Source: Apilactobacillus bombintestini
GTDB lineage: Bacteria > Bacillota > Bacilli > Lactobacillales > Lactobacillaceae
Assembly (NCBI RefSeq): GCF_003627035.1
Contig: NZ_CP032626.1
Span: 682,001 to 746,000 of the forward strand
Length of the DNA: 64,000 bases
Direction of reading: 5' to 3'
Position 1 is the first letter of the stretch. Every line of letters begins with the position of its first letter. Position numbers and translations under genes: made by a program. The notes under the pieces are model-generated. The model saw nothing but the letters and a program-made list of their open reading frames with translations, had not been told where the DNA came from and ran no database searches. Positions 37,425 through 47,800 of this stretch are shown here, piece after piece.

Positions 37425-38075
37425 ATGAAAGTAGTCAATTTATTAGTTGGCGGGCCTAGTGATTTATGGCCAACATCTTTCAAAAATAATGAAGTTTCTG
37501 GAGATTGGATTGGTGTAGATCGAGGAAACTTTTGGTTGATAAACAAAGGAATCGATCCTCGAATTGCAATTGGCGATTTTGATTCCATGAATAGTGAAGA
37601 ATTTAAGTTAGTAAGTGACCATGTGAAGGATATAAGAAGATTTAATCCGGTAAAAGATTTTACTGATACTCAGTTAGCTTTAAGGATTGCATCAGAAGAA
37701 TTAAATGCTGACGTGATAAATATATTTGGAGCAACTGGTGGTAGGTTAGATCATTTTATGTCTAATATATTAATGGCTACAGAACCTAAATTTAAATCTA
37801 TTGTTGAAAAAATCAGAATTGTTGATGTACAAAATACTATTCAATATTTCTTACCGGGACTAAAAAAAGTAGTAAAAAAAGAATCTGATAAGAAATATTT
37901 AGCTTTTATCCCACTAAATAAGATGAAGTTATCTATATGGAATGCTAAATATACCTTGGATAATCATGAGGTTCCTAGGCCATTTGCTTATTCTAGTAAT
38001 GAATTTATTGGCGAAGAAGCTAATTTCTCGTTTGATAAGGGAATAGTTTGTGTGATTCAAAGCAAAGATAAATAA
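37425..38075 (+). CDS. thiN: Thiamine pyrophosphokinase
   Basis: Transfers pyrophosphate from ATP to thiamine; TPP is the cofactor of phosphoketolase. About 216 residues with NLLVGGPSDLWP at the N-terminus, the substrate loop GDFDSMNSEE, DFTDTQLAL and GATGGRLDHFMSN. Start ATG 37425, one base after the rpe stop; an in-frame ATG 15 bases earlier would overlap rpe. No clean ribosome binding site, so probably coupled to rpe. Ends the transcription unit. Confidence 0.93.
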   Translation: MKVVNLLVGGPSDLWPTSFKNNEVSGDWIGVDRGNFWLINKGIDPRIAIGDFDSMNSEEFKLVSDHVKDIRRFNPVKDFTDTQLALRIASEELNADVINIFGATGGRLDHFMSNILMATEPKFKSIVEKIRIVDVQNTIQYFLPGLKKVVKKESDKKYLAFIPLNKMKLSIWNAKYTLDNHEVPRPFAYSSNEFIGEEANFSFDKGIVCVIQSKDK

Positions 38076-38076
38076 A

Positions 38077-38119
38077 AAAGAGCGTTTTTGATGATGATTC
38101 AAAAACGCTCTTTATTTTT
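38077..38119. terminator. Bidirectional intrinsic terminator after thiN
   Basis: AAAGAGCGTTTTTGA pairs with TCAAAAACGCTCTTT around a short loop, followed by TATTTTT and preceded by AAAAAA. Confidence 0.9.
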
Positions 38120-38126
38120 GCGTACA

Positions 38127-38160
38127 AAAAAAGCTTGACCATTAAATGATCAAGCTTAAA
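38127..38160 (-). terminator. Intrinsic terminator of rpmB
   Basis: On the minus strand AAGCTTGATCATT pairs with AATGGTCAAGCTT (one G-U), followed by seven T residues; it lies just past the rpmB stop codon. Confidence 0.88.
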
Positions 38161-38165
38161 TATTA

Positions 38166-38351
38166 TTAGGCACGAGTAACTTTACCTGATTTAAGAGTAC
38201 GGGCACTTACCCAAACCTTCTTAGGTTTTCCATCCACAAGGATACGAACCTTTTGTAGATTTGGCTTCCAGCTACGACGTGAAGAATTCAAAGCATGGGA
38301 ACGTTTGTTACCATAATGAGTTCTTTTACCATTAATAAAATCTTTAGCCAT
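38166..38351 (-). CDS. rpmB: 50S ribosomal protein L28
   Basis: 61-residue large-subunit protein, the short Firmicute form without zinc-binding cysteines: [22 protein letters not shown] at the start and [15 protein letters not shown] near the end. Ribosome binding site AAAGGAGGAAT on the minus strand. Monocistronic and divergent from yloU, the standard arrangement in Firmicutes. Confidence 0.97.
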   Translation of the reverse strand: MAKDFINGKRTHYGNKRSHALNSSRRSWKPNLQKVRILVDGKPKKVWVSARTLKSGKVTRA

Positions 38352-38415
38352 TGGTAAATTCCTCCTTTATTGATTTCTAGTCAAAAGCGTTGCTTTTATT
38401 ACATCTCACTCTAAT

Positions 38416-38444
38416 AATTTAGCATATTAGGGACGGATTTGCAA
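38416..38444 (-). promoter_or_regulatory. rpmB promoter (minus strand)
   Basis: On the minus strand TTGCAA, 17-base spacer ending in TGC, then TAAATT (extended -10). Leader to the rpmB start is about 55 bases. Confidence 0.6.
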
Positions 38445-38468
38445 TATTTTTCTTTCAAGTGATTCTAC

Positions 38469-38495
38469 TTGACAGCTTTCAAGGTTAATTATAAC
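38469..38495 (+). promoter_or_regulatory. Putative yloU-fakA promoter
   Basis: Perfect TTGACA followed after 15 bases by TATAAC; spacing is short. The 226-base gap between rpmB and yloU holds this and the divergent rpmB promoter; nothing else is evident in it. Confidence 0.45.
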
Positions 38496-38577
38496 AATGC
38501 TTTAGCTTTTTTTAAACATGTGGTAATATTAAATAGTGAATATGTTGAGAAATCTATCTTGCAAGGAGGCTATGATT

Positions 38578-38937
38578 ATGGCCGTAAAAATTCAAACTAA
38601 TTATGGATTAATTGATATTGATAATAATGTGATTTCCACTGTAGTTGGTGGTGCTGCTACTGATAACTATGGTGTTGTTGGTATGGCCAGCAAAAATCAA
38701 ATTAGAGATAATGTTAATGAAATTTTGAAAAAAGATAGCTATTCAAGAGGAGTCGTAGTAACACAACAAGATAACAATGTTTCAATTGAAGTAAACATTA
38801 TTGTTAGTTATGGAACTAAGATTTCTGAAGTATGTAAGAACGTACAATCAAAAGTTAAATATAACTTAAAAACTATGCTAGGCATTACAGCCAATTCGGT
38901 TAATGTAATTGTTCAAGGTGTAAGAGTTTTAGATTAA
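38578..38937 (+). CDS. yloU: Asp23/Gls24 family protein (YloU type)
   Basis: 119-residue alkaline-shock-like protein; second Asp23 paralogue of the window (the other is yqhY). Core: YGLIDIDNNVISTVVGGAAT ... INIIVSYGTKISEVCKNVQ-type sequence to VNVIVQGVRVLD. Function not settled; it is nearly always next to fakA. Start ATG 38578 chosen for AAGGAGG eight bases upstream; ATG 38572 is possible. Confidence 0.9.
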   Translation: MAVKIQTNYGLIDIDNNVISTVVGGAATDNYGVVGMASKNQIRDNVNEILKKDSYSRGVVVTQQDNNVSIEVNIIVSYGTKISEVCKNVQSKVKYNLKTMLGITANSVNVIVQGVRVLD

Positions 38938-38949
38938 AGGAGGTTCATT

Positions 38950-40629
38950 TTGGTGTCTGTTAAAGAAATTTCAGGTGCAAAATTTGATCAAATGGTTCAA
39001 GCCGCCGCTACAACCCTTAATAATAATGCTAAATTTATTAATTCCTTAAACGTATTTCCAGTTCCAGATGGTGATACAGGAACTAATATGAGCATGTCTT
39101 TTCAAAGCGGAGCTAATTATGTAGAAAAGGATACAAGTAATTCAGTTGGGGAATTATCTCAATCATTAGCTAAAGGATTACTAATGGGAGCAAGAGGTAA
39201 TTCTGGAGTTATCTTGTCACAAATATTTAGAGGATTTTCAAAATCTGTTGCTGAAAAGGATACTTTATCAGCTTCTGATATTGTTGAAGCCTTTGTAAAT
39301 AGTGCAAAAACTGCATATGGATCAGTTATGAAACCAACTGAAGGTACTATTTTAACTGTAATTAAAGGAATTGCACAAGCTGGAAAAGATTCCGATACTG
39401 ATGATGTTGCAAAGTTATTTGATGAACTAGCAGAAGCTGCTGATAAAGCTCTTCAAACAACTCCTGATTTATTACCAGTTTTAAAACAAGTTGGTGTTGT
39501 TGATTCTGGTGGTCAAGGACTTGTATTTGTAGTTAAAGCATTTAGTGATGCTTTAAATGGACGTGAAATTGAAGTTAACCATAAACCTAATACTGGTGAA
39601 ATGGATGAAATGATTGACGCTAGTCATGAACAAAGTAATGAAAGTGCTCAAGGGAAACTAAATCCTGATGATATTAAGTATGGTTACTGTACTCAAATCA
39701 TGGTAAGAATTGGTCGTGGAAAACAAGTTGAATACAAGTTTAATTACGATAAATTCTATGATTACTTAGCTAAACTAGGTGATTCATTATTAGTAGTTAA
39801 TGATGATGAAATAGTTAAAGTGCATGTTCATACTGAACATCCAGGTAAGGTTATTGCTTGGGGACAAAAATTTGGTGACTTGGCAAACGTTAAGGTTGAT
39901 AATATGCGTTTGCAACAAGAAACTATTATTGAAAATGATGATAAGAAAAATAAAGAAGAAAATGCTGAACCAATTGATACAGCAATAATTGCTGTTGCAT
40001 CTGGTGATGGTGTTGCTGATTTATTTACTAGTATCGGAGTTACCAAGGTAATTAAGGGTGGACAAACTATGAACCCAAGTACCCAAGATATCGTGGATGC
40101 TATAAATTCAAGCAATGCTAAAAAAGCACTAGTTCTTCCTAATAACGGTAATATTTTCATGGCTGCTGAACAAGCAACTGAAGTATCTGACATCCCTGCA
40201 AAAATCGTTCATACTAAGACCGTTCAACAAGGATTGACTTCTATGTTGTCATTTAATCCAGACGCTGATTTAGATGATAATGTTGATGAAATGGAAGACA
40301 TGTTGGATACAGTTAAAAGTGGAGATGTAACTCACGCTGTTAGAGATACTGAAATCAATGATGTAAAAATTAATAAAGGCGACTTTATGGGTATCATTGA
40401 TGGTGATATAAGTGTTGTAAATACTGACTTAAATGAAACATCATTACAAATGATTAAGAACATGTTGGATGATGACAGTGAAGTTATTACCATTATTTAC
40501 GGTGAAGGTATTTCTGAAGATGAAGCTAACGAATTAGCTTCCAAGGTTGAAGCATTGGATGATGACTTTGAAGTAGAAGTTCATTCTGGTGGACAACCTG
40601 TATACCCATATTTAATTTCAGTAGAATAA
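38950..40629 (+). CDS. fakA: Fatty acid kinase FakA (YloV, DhaL-like)
   Basis: ATP-binding subunit (559 residues) that phosphorylates FakB-bound fatty acids so host or medium fatty acids can enter phospholipids. N-terminal DhaL/Dak2 domain (about 1-200) with FPVPDGDTGTNMSMS as the Mg-ATP motif and LLMGARGNSGVILSQI; middle and C-terminal FakA domains with YCTQIMVRI and VHVHTEHPG. TTG 38950 or GTG 38953 start, both near AAGGAGG. Works with PlsX, encoded two genes on. The sdaAB/sdaAA genes that follow in Bacillus are absent. Confidence 0.93.
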   Translation: MVSVKEISGAKFDQMVQAAATTLNNNAKFINSLNVFPVPDGDTGTNMSMSFQSGANYVEKDTSNSVGELSQSLAKGLLMGARGNSGVILSQIFRGFSKSVAEKDTLSASDIVEAFVNSAKTAYGSVMKPTEGTILTVIKGIAQAGKDSDTDDVAKLFDELAEAADKALQTTPDLLPVLKQVGVVDSGGQGLVFVVKAFSDALNGREIEVNHKPNTGEMDEMIDASHEQSNESAQGKLNPDDIKYGYCTQIMVRIGRGKQVEYKFNYDKFYDYLAKLGDSLLVVNDDEIVKVHVHTEHPGKVIAWGQKFGDLANVKVDNMRLQQETIIENDDKKNKEENAEPIDTAIIAVASGDGVADLFTSIGVTKVIKGGQTMNPSTQDIVDAINSSNAKKALVLPNNGNIFMAAEQATEVSDIPAKIVHTKTVQQGLTSMLSFNPDADLDDNVDEMEDMLDTVKSGDVTHAVRDTEINDVKINKGDFMGIIDGDISVVNTDLNETSLQMIKNMLDDDSEVITIIYGEGISEDEANELASKVEALDDDFEVEVHSGGQPVYPYLISVE

Positions 40630-40634
40630 AATTT

Positions 40635-40658
40635 CGGGGAATTTCTCCGTTTTTTTTA
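40635..40658 (+). terminator. Intrinsic terminator of yloU-fakA
   Basis: CGGGGA pairs with TCTCCG (one G-U) around three bases, followed by eight T residues. Short stem. Confidence 0.75.
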
Positions 40659-40683
40659 TTGAAAAATTTAGAAATGAGGTGAT

Positions 40684-42717
40684 ATGTTGAAAAATCTCTA
40701 TGATAATGTTTCAGTTCTAAAAGGTGTAGGCCCTAAAAAAGCAGAAGCTTTGGCTGAACTGGATATCAATACTATTTATGATCTTTTGACTTATTATCCA
40801 TTTCGGTATGACGATTTTAAAGTAAAAAATTTAAGTGATATTGTCGATCAAGAAAAAGTTACCTTAAAGGGAAAAATTGCGGCAGATCCTGTTGTGAATT
40901 ATTTTGGGAGAAGACGTAATTTATTAAATGCTCGATTATTAGTAGGAAATGATATTGTAAGAGTTACCTTCTTTAATCAGCCATGGCTAAAAAAACAAAT
41001 GACTGTTGGGGAAGAAGTACTAATATATGGACGATTTGATAAAAATAAAGCTTCATTAACGGGGATTAAAATATTATCTTCTACGGAAGGTAATGAAATG
41101 AACCCCATTTATCCTGTAAATAAACATATCAGGCAGAAAACAATTCGTGATTTAGTGAAATTAGCATTTGATGAATATAAGGACAGTATTGAGGATATTA
41201 TTCCCGCTGATATAAGAGATAAATATAAGCTAGAATCTCAATTACAAGTGATACATGATATGCATTTTCCTAAGACCACGAAGGATGCCATGTTAGCTAG
41301 AAGAACAGCTAAATTTGCGGAATTTTTCCTATTTCAAATGAGATTACAAAGTTTGAAAAGTGAAGAACAAAAAGATGCTGGTATCTCTATAAAAGATGAC
41401 ACACATAGTGTTGAAAAGTTTATGGGAGAATTACCATTCCAATTAACTGATGCGCAAAAACGAGTAGTTAACGATATATTAGGCGACTTAAAGTCTGATA
41501 GACAAATGAACAGATTACTACAAGGTGATGTTGGATCCGGTAAAACTATTGTTGCTGCTTTAGCTATACTATTTTGTATAAATGGTGGCTATCAAGCAGC
41601 ATTAATGGCTCCCACTGAAATTTTGGCAGAGCAACATGCAAATAAATTAGCTAACTTATTTGCTGGCACACGCGTTAATGTAGCCTTATTAACTGGAGAT
41701 ACTAAAGCTGCAGCAAAGAAAGAGTTATTACCTCGAATTGCTAATGGAGAAATTAATTTAGTTATAGGTACACATACCTTGTTTCAGGATAATGTTGAAT
41801 ATGCTAACTTAGGTTTAGCTATTATTGATGAACAACATCGTTTTGGAGTTAATCAACGTGCTAAATTAAGACAAAAGAATGACGGGACTAACGTGTTAGC
41901 TATGACCGCCACACCTATTCCAAGAACACTTGCAATAACTTCATATGGAGAAATGGACATATCTATTATTGATGAATTGCCAGCTGGTAGACAACCAGTG
42001 CAAACAGCTTGGATAAAAGAAAAACAATTTGATTCATCGGTTGATTTCATAAAGCAAAGATTAAAATCTGGCGAACAAATTTATGTTGTTACGCCGTTAG
42101 TAGAAGAATCTGAAGCTGTAGATATGAAAAATGCAGTGAACATCTTCGAAAACTTTAAATCTATTTTTGAACCTGAATTTAAAGTAGGTTTGCTTCATGG
42201 AAAAATGAAAGATGATGAGAAAAATGAAGTTATGACTAAATTTGAGAATAATGAATATCAAATTTTAGTTTCTACTACTGTCATAGAAGTTGGTGTGGAT
42301 GTAAGTAATGCCACAATGATGATTGTATTTAATGCTGATCATTTTGGATTAGCACAGTTACATCAACTAAGAGGCCGTGTTGGTCGTGGTGATAAGAAGT
42401 CATACTGTTTACTAATATCAGATCCTAAAACGGAAACTGGTGTTAAGAGAATGAATGTAATGGTAGACAGTAATGATGGATTTGTTATCTCACAAAAAGA
42501 TTTGGAATTGCGTGGACCTGGTGATATTATGGGAAAAGCGCAGTCTGGTTTACCCGAATTTAAAATTGGTGATCCGGTTGCTGACTTAACTATGTTAAGT
42601 ATTGCTCAACAAGAAGCTATCCAAATAGTTAGTCAAGATGATTGGAAAAATATTACTAGTTATAGTAAATTATATAAATATGTCCAACAAAAAAATAATA
42701 AAAAAATGTTTGATTAG
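40684..42717 (+). CDS. recG: ATP-dependent DNA helicase RecG
   Basis: Branched-DNA helicase (677 residues) for fork regression and recombination. N-terminal wedge/OB domain (about 1-220; GVGPKKAEALAELDI), then SF2 helicase: Walker A LQGDVGSGKTIVA, DEQHRFG box, TATPIPRTLAITSYG, STTVIEVGVDV and QLRGRVGRG. GAGGTGAT ribosome binding site. Fourteen bases before plsX. Confidence 0.96.
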   Translation: MLKNLYDNVSVLKGVGPKKAEALAELDINTIYDLLTYYPFRYDDFKVKNLSDIVDQEKVTLKGKIAADPVVNYFGRRRNLLNARLLVGNDIVRVTFFNQPWLKKQMTVGEEVLIYGRFDKNKASLTGIKILSSTEGNEMNPIYPVNKHIRQKTIRDLVKLAFDEYKDSIEDIIPADIRDKYKLESQLQVIHDMHFPKTTKDAMLARRTAKFAEFFLFQMRLQSLKSEEQKDAGISIKDDTHSVEKFMGELPFQLTDAQKRVVNDILGDLKSDRQMNRLLQGDVGSGKTIVAALAILFCINGGYQAALMAPTEILAEQHANKLANLFAGTRVNVALLTGDTKAAAKKELLPRIANGEINLVIGTHTLFQDNVEYANLGLAIIDEQHRFGVNQRAKLRQKNDGTNVLAMTATPIPRTLAITSYGEMDISIIDELPAGRQPVQTAWIKEKQFDSSVDFIKQRLKSGEQIYVVTPLVEESEAVDMKNAVNIFENFKSIFEPEFKVGLLHGKMKDDEKNEVMTKFENNEYQILVSTTVIEVGVDVSNATMMIVFNADHFGLAQLHQLRGRVGRGDKKSYCLLISDPKTETGVKRMNVMVDSNDGFVISQKDLELRGPGDIMGKAQSGLPEFKIGDPVADLTMLSIAQQEAIQIVSQDDWKNITSYSKLYKYVQQKNNKKMFD

Positions 42718-42731
42718 AGGGAGTTTTATAA

Positions 42732-43772
42732 ATGAAAATCGCAATTGATGCTATGGGTGGAGATTATGCTCCATTAGAAGTTGTAAAAGGTGTGGAATTG
42801 GCTCGTGATCAATATCCTGATTTGGAATTCCAACTTTACGGACAATTAGATAAAGTAAAGCCACTTGTTAAAAATGATGAAAGAATTGAATTAATTCAAT
42901 CAGATGAAGTTATTGAAATGGGTGAAGAACCTGTTAAAGCTGTAATGAAGAAGAAAAATTCAAGTCTTGACATGGCTGCTAAATCCGTAAAAGACAAGAA
43001 AGCTGATGCATTCTTCTCAGCTGGTAACACTGGTGCTATCTTAGCTGCTGGTTTATTTATTATTGGTAGAATCAAGGGGATTGATCGTCCTGGTTTAGCA
43101 ACTACCTTACCAATTGTTAATGATCCAGATCATGATAACTTTGTAATGCTTGATGTTGGTGCTAATGCTGAATCAAAATTATTTAATTTATACCAATATG
43201 CATTTATGGGTAAATACTATGCTGAAAATGTTCGTCATATTGAAAACCCTCGTATTGGTTTATTAAATAACGGTACTGAATCCGATAAGGGTGATGAATT
43301 GCATAAAGCAGCTAACGAAATGTTATCTAAGGACAAGAACTTGAACTTTATTGGTAACGTTGAATCACGTGAATTATTAAACGGTGCTGCTGATGTGGTA
43401 GTTACTGATGGATTTACAGGTAACGCTGCACTAAAAGCTGTTGAAGGTACTGCTCTTTCATTACTAACTGTTATTAAGAGTGAAATCATGTCAGGTGGAG
43501 TAAAGTCTAAGTTTGGTGCTTTAATGTTAAAACCAACATTTAAGAAGATTGCTAAAGAAATGGACTACTCACAATATGGTGGAGCTGTATTAATGGGAAC
43601 CAAAGCTCCAGTAGTTAAGGCTCACGGTAGCAGTAAAGCTAATACTATTAAGAATACTATTTTCCAAATTAAGACAATGATTGATTCTAAGATTATTGAT
43701 GACGTGGTATCTTACTTTGATTCACATGCTGATGAAATGCAACAAATCAAACAAAATGCCAAAAACAAGTAA
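42732..43772 (+). CDS. plsX: Phosphate acyltransferase PlsX
   Basis: Makes acyl-phosphate from acyl-ACP, the donor for PlsY in phospholipid synthesis. 346 residues: IAIDAMGGDYAP start, FFSAGNTGAILAAGLF, LLNNGTESDKGDELHK and VVTDGFTGNAALKAVEG. Bacillus has fapR before and fabD-fabG after it; neither is present, so plsX is followed directly by acpP. Confidence 0.96.
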   Translation: MKIAIDAMGGDYAPLEVVKGVELARDQYPDLEFQLYGQLDKVKPLVKNDERIELIQSDEVIEMGEEPVKAVMKKKNSSLDMAAKSVKDKKADAFFSAGNTGAILAAGLFIIGRIKGIDRPGLATTLPIVNDPDHDNFVMLDVGANAESKLFNLYQYAFMGKYYAENVRHIENPRIGLLNNGTESDKGDELHKAANEMLSKDKNLNFIGNVESRELLNGAADVVVTDGFTGNAALKAVEGTALSLLTVIKSEIMSGGVKSKFGALMLKPTFKKIAKEMDYSQYGGAVLMGTKAPVVKAHGSSKANTIKNTIFQIKTMIDSKIIDDVVSYFDSHADEMQQIKQNAKNK

Positions 43773-43777
43773 AAATC

Positions 43778-43786
43778 TGATATAAT
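43778..43786 (+). promoter_or_regulatory. acpP promoter (consensus extended -10)
   Basis: TGATATAAT: perfect TATAAT with an extended TG, immediately after the plsX stop codon. No -35 box is evident, as allowed for extended -10 promoters. Confidence 0.65.
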
Positions 43787-43819
43787 TAAAAGTAATAAGC
43801 AATTGTTAGGAGACTAATT

Positions 43820-44068
43820 ATGAATAAAGAAGAAGTATTTAATAAAATCGCTGATATTGTAGCTGAACAATTCAATATCGATAGAGATACAATCAAAGGT
43901 GATTTAAACTTTAAGAATGATTTAGATGCCGACTCAATCGACTTTGTTGAATTTGTTCTAACATTAGAAAATGATTTTGGTACTGAAATCTCAGATGAAG
44001 ATGCCGAAAACATTATGACTATTGATGAAGCTGTTGACTACGTAATGTCACATTCTGATAACAAATAA
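43820..44068 (+). CDS. acpP: Acyl carrier protein
   Basis: 82-residue acidic four-helix protein carrying the phosphopantetheine arm. The attachment Ser is residue 39 in DADSIDFVEF; the motif is DSI rather than the usual DSL. Acidic helix II FVEFVLTLENDFGTEI contacts partner enzymes. Ribosome binding site TTAGGAGA. Has its own promoter and terminator, fitting a need for more ACP than PlsX. Confidence 0.96.
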   Translation: MNKEEVFNKIADIVAEQFNIDRDTIKGDLNFKNDLDADSIDFVEFVLTLENDFGTEISDEDAENIMTIDEAVDYVMSHSDNK

Positions 44069-44073
44069 TAAAA

Positions 44074-44105
44074 AAGGCGATTACTCAATAGTAATCGCTT
44101 TTTCT
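44074..44105 (+). terminator. Intrinsic terminator of acpP
   Basis: GCGATTACT pairs with AGTAATCGC around four bases, flanked by A residues upstream and TTTTT downstream. Confidence 0.9.
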
Positions 44106-44135
44106 TGTATTAAATGAGCAGGAGGAAAAATACAC

Positions 44136-44828
44136 ATGCAAAAAGAGTTTGATGATTTGCTAGAAAAAAACTTTGACATCAAATTTAATGATGAATCATT
44201 GTTAGACGAAGCTTTTACACAAGCTTCTTATGTTAATGAACATCCCGGTAAGAATTTAAAGTTTTACGAAAGAATCGAATTTTTAGGTGATGCTGTATAT
44301 GAATTAGTAGTATCTGATTATATTTACAGACGTTATCCTAAATTACCTCAAGGACGTCTAACTCGTCTAAGAGCTGCAATGGTAAATGAACATAGTTTTA
44401 GCAGCTTTGCTAGAGAATGCCATTTTGATAAATATATTCGCCTAGGAAAAGGTGAAGAAAAAGCTCACGCAAGAGATCGTGATTCATTACTTTGTGATAT
44501 TTTTGAATCCTTTATTGGTGCTGTTTACTTAGACCAAGGTATGAAGCCTGTAGTTAAGTTTTGTCATCAAGTAATTTTTCCTAAATTAGATGAAGGATGG
44601 TTTGACGAATTCTTTGATCACAAAACTGAATTACAAGAATTAGCTCAAGCTGACGGTCCTGTAGATATTGAATATCACTTGTTAGATGAAAATGGTCCTG
44701 ACAATGACCGTCGTTTCAAAGTATCTGTTACAGTTGATGATGTTGAAAAGGGTGTCGGTGAAGGACATTCTAAGAAGAATGCTGAACAAGGTGCTGCTAA
44801 ACAAGCTATTAAAAAATACACTGAATAA
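44136..44828 (+). CDS. rnc: Ribonuclease III
   Basis: Double-strand RNA endonuclease for rRNA and mRNA processing. 230 residues: catalytic domain with the signature ERIEFLGDAVYELVVSDYIY and the second metal-ligand segment DIFESFIGAVYLDQG, then a C-terminal dsRNA-binding domain (KTELQELAQADG ... SKKNAEQGAAKQAIKKY). AGGAGG ribosome binding site. First gene of rnc-smc-ftsY-ylxM-ffh. Confidence 0.96.
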   Translation: MQKEFDDLLEKNFDIKFNDESLLDEAFTQASYVNEHPGKNLKFYERIEFLGDAVYELVVSDYIYRRYPKLPQGRLTRLRAAMVNEHSFSSFARECHFDKYIRLGKGEEKAHARDRDSLLCDIFESFIGAVYLDQGMKPVVKFCHQVIFPKLDEGWFDEFFDHKTELQELAQADGPVDIEYHLLDENGPDNDRRFKVSVTVDDVEKGVGEGHSKKNAEQGAAKQAIKKYTE

Positions 44829-44848
44829 AACAGGATGGGGAAATCACT

Positions 44849-47800
44849 TTGAAGTTAAAATCATTAGAGATTGCAGGATTTAAATCCTTTGCGAATAAAA
44901 CTACGATTAACTTTACTGATGGTTTAACAGAAATTGTAGGTCCAAATGGTAGTGGAAAAAGTAATGTTATTGAATCTATCAGATGGGTATTAGGAGAACA
45001 ATCTTCGAAAACTTTACGTGGTTCTAAGATGTCTGACGTGATTTTTTCAGGTTCTAGTTCTCATAAACCTGTTAATCGAGCAGAAGTAAAATTAACACTT
45101 GATAATAGTGACCATTATATAAACAGTCCATACACTGAAATTATTATTACGAGACGCTTATTTAGAAGTGGCGAAAGTCAATATTTAATAAATAATCAGG
45201 AATGCAGATTAAAAGATATCAATAATTTATTTATGGATACCGGTATGGGTATGGGATCATTCTCTATTATTTCACAAGGTAGCGTAGAAGATATCTTTAA
45301 TAGTAAACCAGAAGATCGCCGTTCTATTATTGAAACAGCTGCTGGTGTTTATAAATATAAACAACAAAAACATGATGCTAATTTGAAATTGGAACAAACC
45401 AGAGATAATTTAGATCGTGTTAAGGATATCTTATATGAGCTAAAGAATCGTTATGAAATTTTAAAGGAACAAAGCCATACAGCAGAACAATATTTATCTT
45501 TGAAGAAACGTTTAAAAAGATATGATATTTCCAGAATTGCTATTGAATTAAATAGTATGGGAGAAGACTGGATAAATGTTAAAAAGATTGTTAAGGAATC
45601 AGATGAAAAATCTAAACAATTATCCAAAAAAATGAATGATTTGACTATTCAAAAGAAAAAGTTAAATGACGAGTTAGATTCTTTATTAACTAAAAAAGAA
45701 AATGAACAAGATGATTTGTTAACTTATTCTAAGAGAATAGAAAAATTATCCGGTCAACAAAATTTATCTAAACAAGAGTTAGAATTTAAAAAGACTACTT
45801 TACAAAATCATAGAGATAATTTAGATAAATTAAATCAACAATTAGCTGAACTACAAGATAAAGAAGAATCGTTAAATAAAAGTATCAGCAAGATAAAAGA
45901 TAAAATTGGTAAGTTGAATGAACATTTAGATGAAAATAATGAACAAAATTTAGATGATCTAATTGCCAAGAAAAAAGATGAGTATGAAAATGTTCGTAAT
46001 GAATATTTAGCCATTATGCAAAAAATTGCTAATGCAAATAATGAAGCTGCATACTTAGATAAATCACAAAAGCAAGCTGATGTGCAAAATGATTCTCAAC
46101 GTCAAAAGATTGCAAATATTAATGATGATATTAATAATTTATCCGAATCAGTTAATAAGTTACAAAATGAGTATGATAGTAAAAAATCTGATTTAGATGA
46201 TGTTAAGACTAAATTGGATGATTTTGAGTCTTCTATGAAGTCACTCAAAAATAAAATGGCTAATCAACAAGATACTTGGTATAAAGCTCTTGAAAATAGT
46301 CAAAATATAAAGATTAAATATAATAGTCTATATAACTTACAACATGAACATAGTAACTTCTACCGTGGAGCACAAAGTGTTCTTAAGAATAAAAAACGAC
46401 TTAACGGAGTATTGGGATCAGTTTCTGATTTCATTAACGTTCCTAGTCAATACACAACAGCTATTGAAACAGCATTAGGTTCCCAATTACAACAAATTGT
46501 TGTTAAAGATAACACTTCTGCTAGACAAGCTGTAAAATTTTTGAATGATAATAGATTGGGTCGAGCAACATTTTTACCTATTAATGAAATTTCACAACGT
46601 TCTGTAAACAATACTGTGTTGAGATATTGTCAAAATACGGATGGTTTCGTAGGTATAGCTAATGAGTTAGTAGAAATTGATGCAAGACTTAGTGCTGTTA
46701 CTAAACATTTGCTAGGTAATGTTATTATCACTAAGGATTTACGTACTGCAACTGTTCTAAGTAACCAAATTAGGCATTCTAACCGTATCGTTACATTAAA
46801 TGGTGAAGTGGTTAATGCTGGTGGTTCAATTACTGGTGGTGCTAATAGACGCCAATATGACGGTGTATTAACTCAAAAAAACAAGCTATCAGAATTGAAG
46901 AAACAATATACCGATAGTGAGACATATGCTAAGCAAATTGAATCACAGTTAGCTGATATTCAAAACGAAATTTCTAATAAAAATAGTGCTGTAGAGAATT
47001 ATTATCAAACTGAACGAGATTTAACTAGTGAGTTAGACAGCATCAATAATCAATTGTCGTTTAATAAGGAATCACTAGATAAAAGACAACGTGAACTAAA
47101 AGCAATTAAAATCGCTTCTGGCAGTTTATTTGATGATGATATAGAAGAACAAAAGAAATCTAATCTGGAATTGAAGAAACAATTAAATATTGATTTAACT
47201 GATAATCAAAGTAAGGCTAATGATATTAAAGAAAAGATTTCTACTCTAGAAGATATGAAAAACAACAGTACTAGTCAGTTACAAGAGACTAGAGAAAAAG
47301 TAGTTGTTTTAAAAGAAAAGTTGTCTAATTATCGAGATCAAAAAGCTACGTTAGTAGAAACCTATGATCAATTAGATGCTGAAATCAGTGATGAAAAAGA
47401 TGCTATTAATGAAATCAATGATGAAATTAGTAGTAATGTTTTATCCGCAAACCAAAACGATGAAATTAAATCGGTTAGAGAAAAAATCAATTCTATTAAC
47501 AATAAATTAAATGATTATCGTAATGAAATTGACAGTCATCAAAATAGCTTAAAAGAAATTGAAGCTAATTTAGATGATGTTACCCAACAATCCATTGCTC
47601 AACAAAAACATTTGAATGAATATTCAACACAATGTAAGCAATTGGAAAAAGAAATTAACAAATATAAGCAACAATTAGTGGGTAAATATGAAGTTGATAT
47701 TAAGAAAATGGACGACATAGTAGTAGATGATTCATTAGAAAATATCAAACAAGTTATTGATCAATTAAATGACGAAATTGATGACTTGGGTATTGTTAAT

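Noticed and set aside
39828-40193. Minus-strand open frame of 121 codons opposite fakA
   Set aside because: Antisense to a conserved gene, no ribosome binding site, and composition mirrors the codon bias of fakA.
44686-44883. Plus-strand 65-codon frame spanning the rnc-smc junction
   Set aside because: Out of frame with both genes, overlaps the RNase III dsRNA-binding domain, no ribosome binding site.
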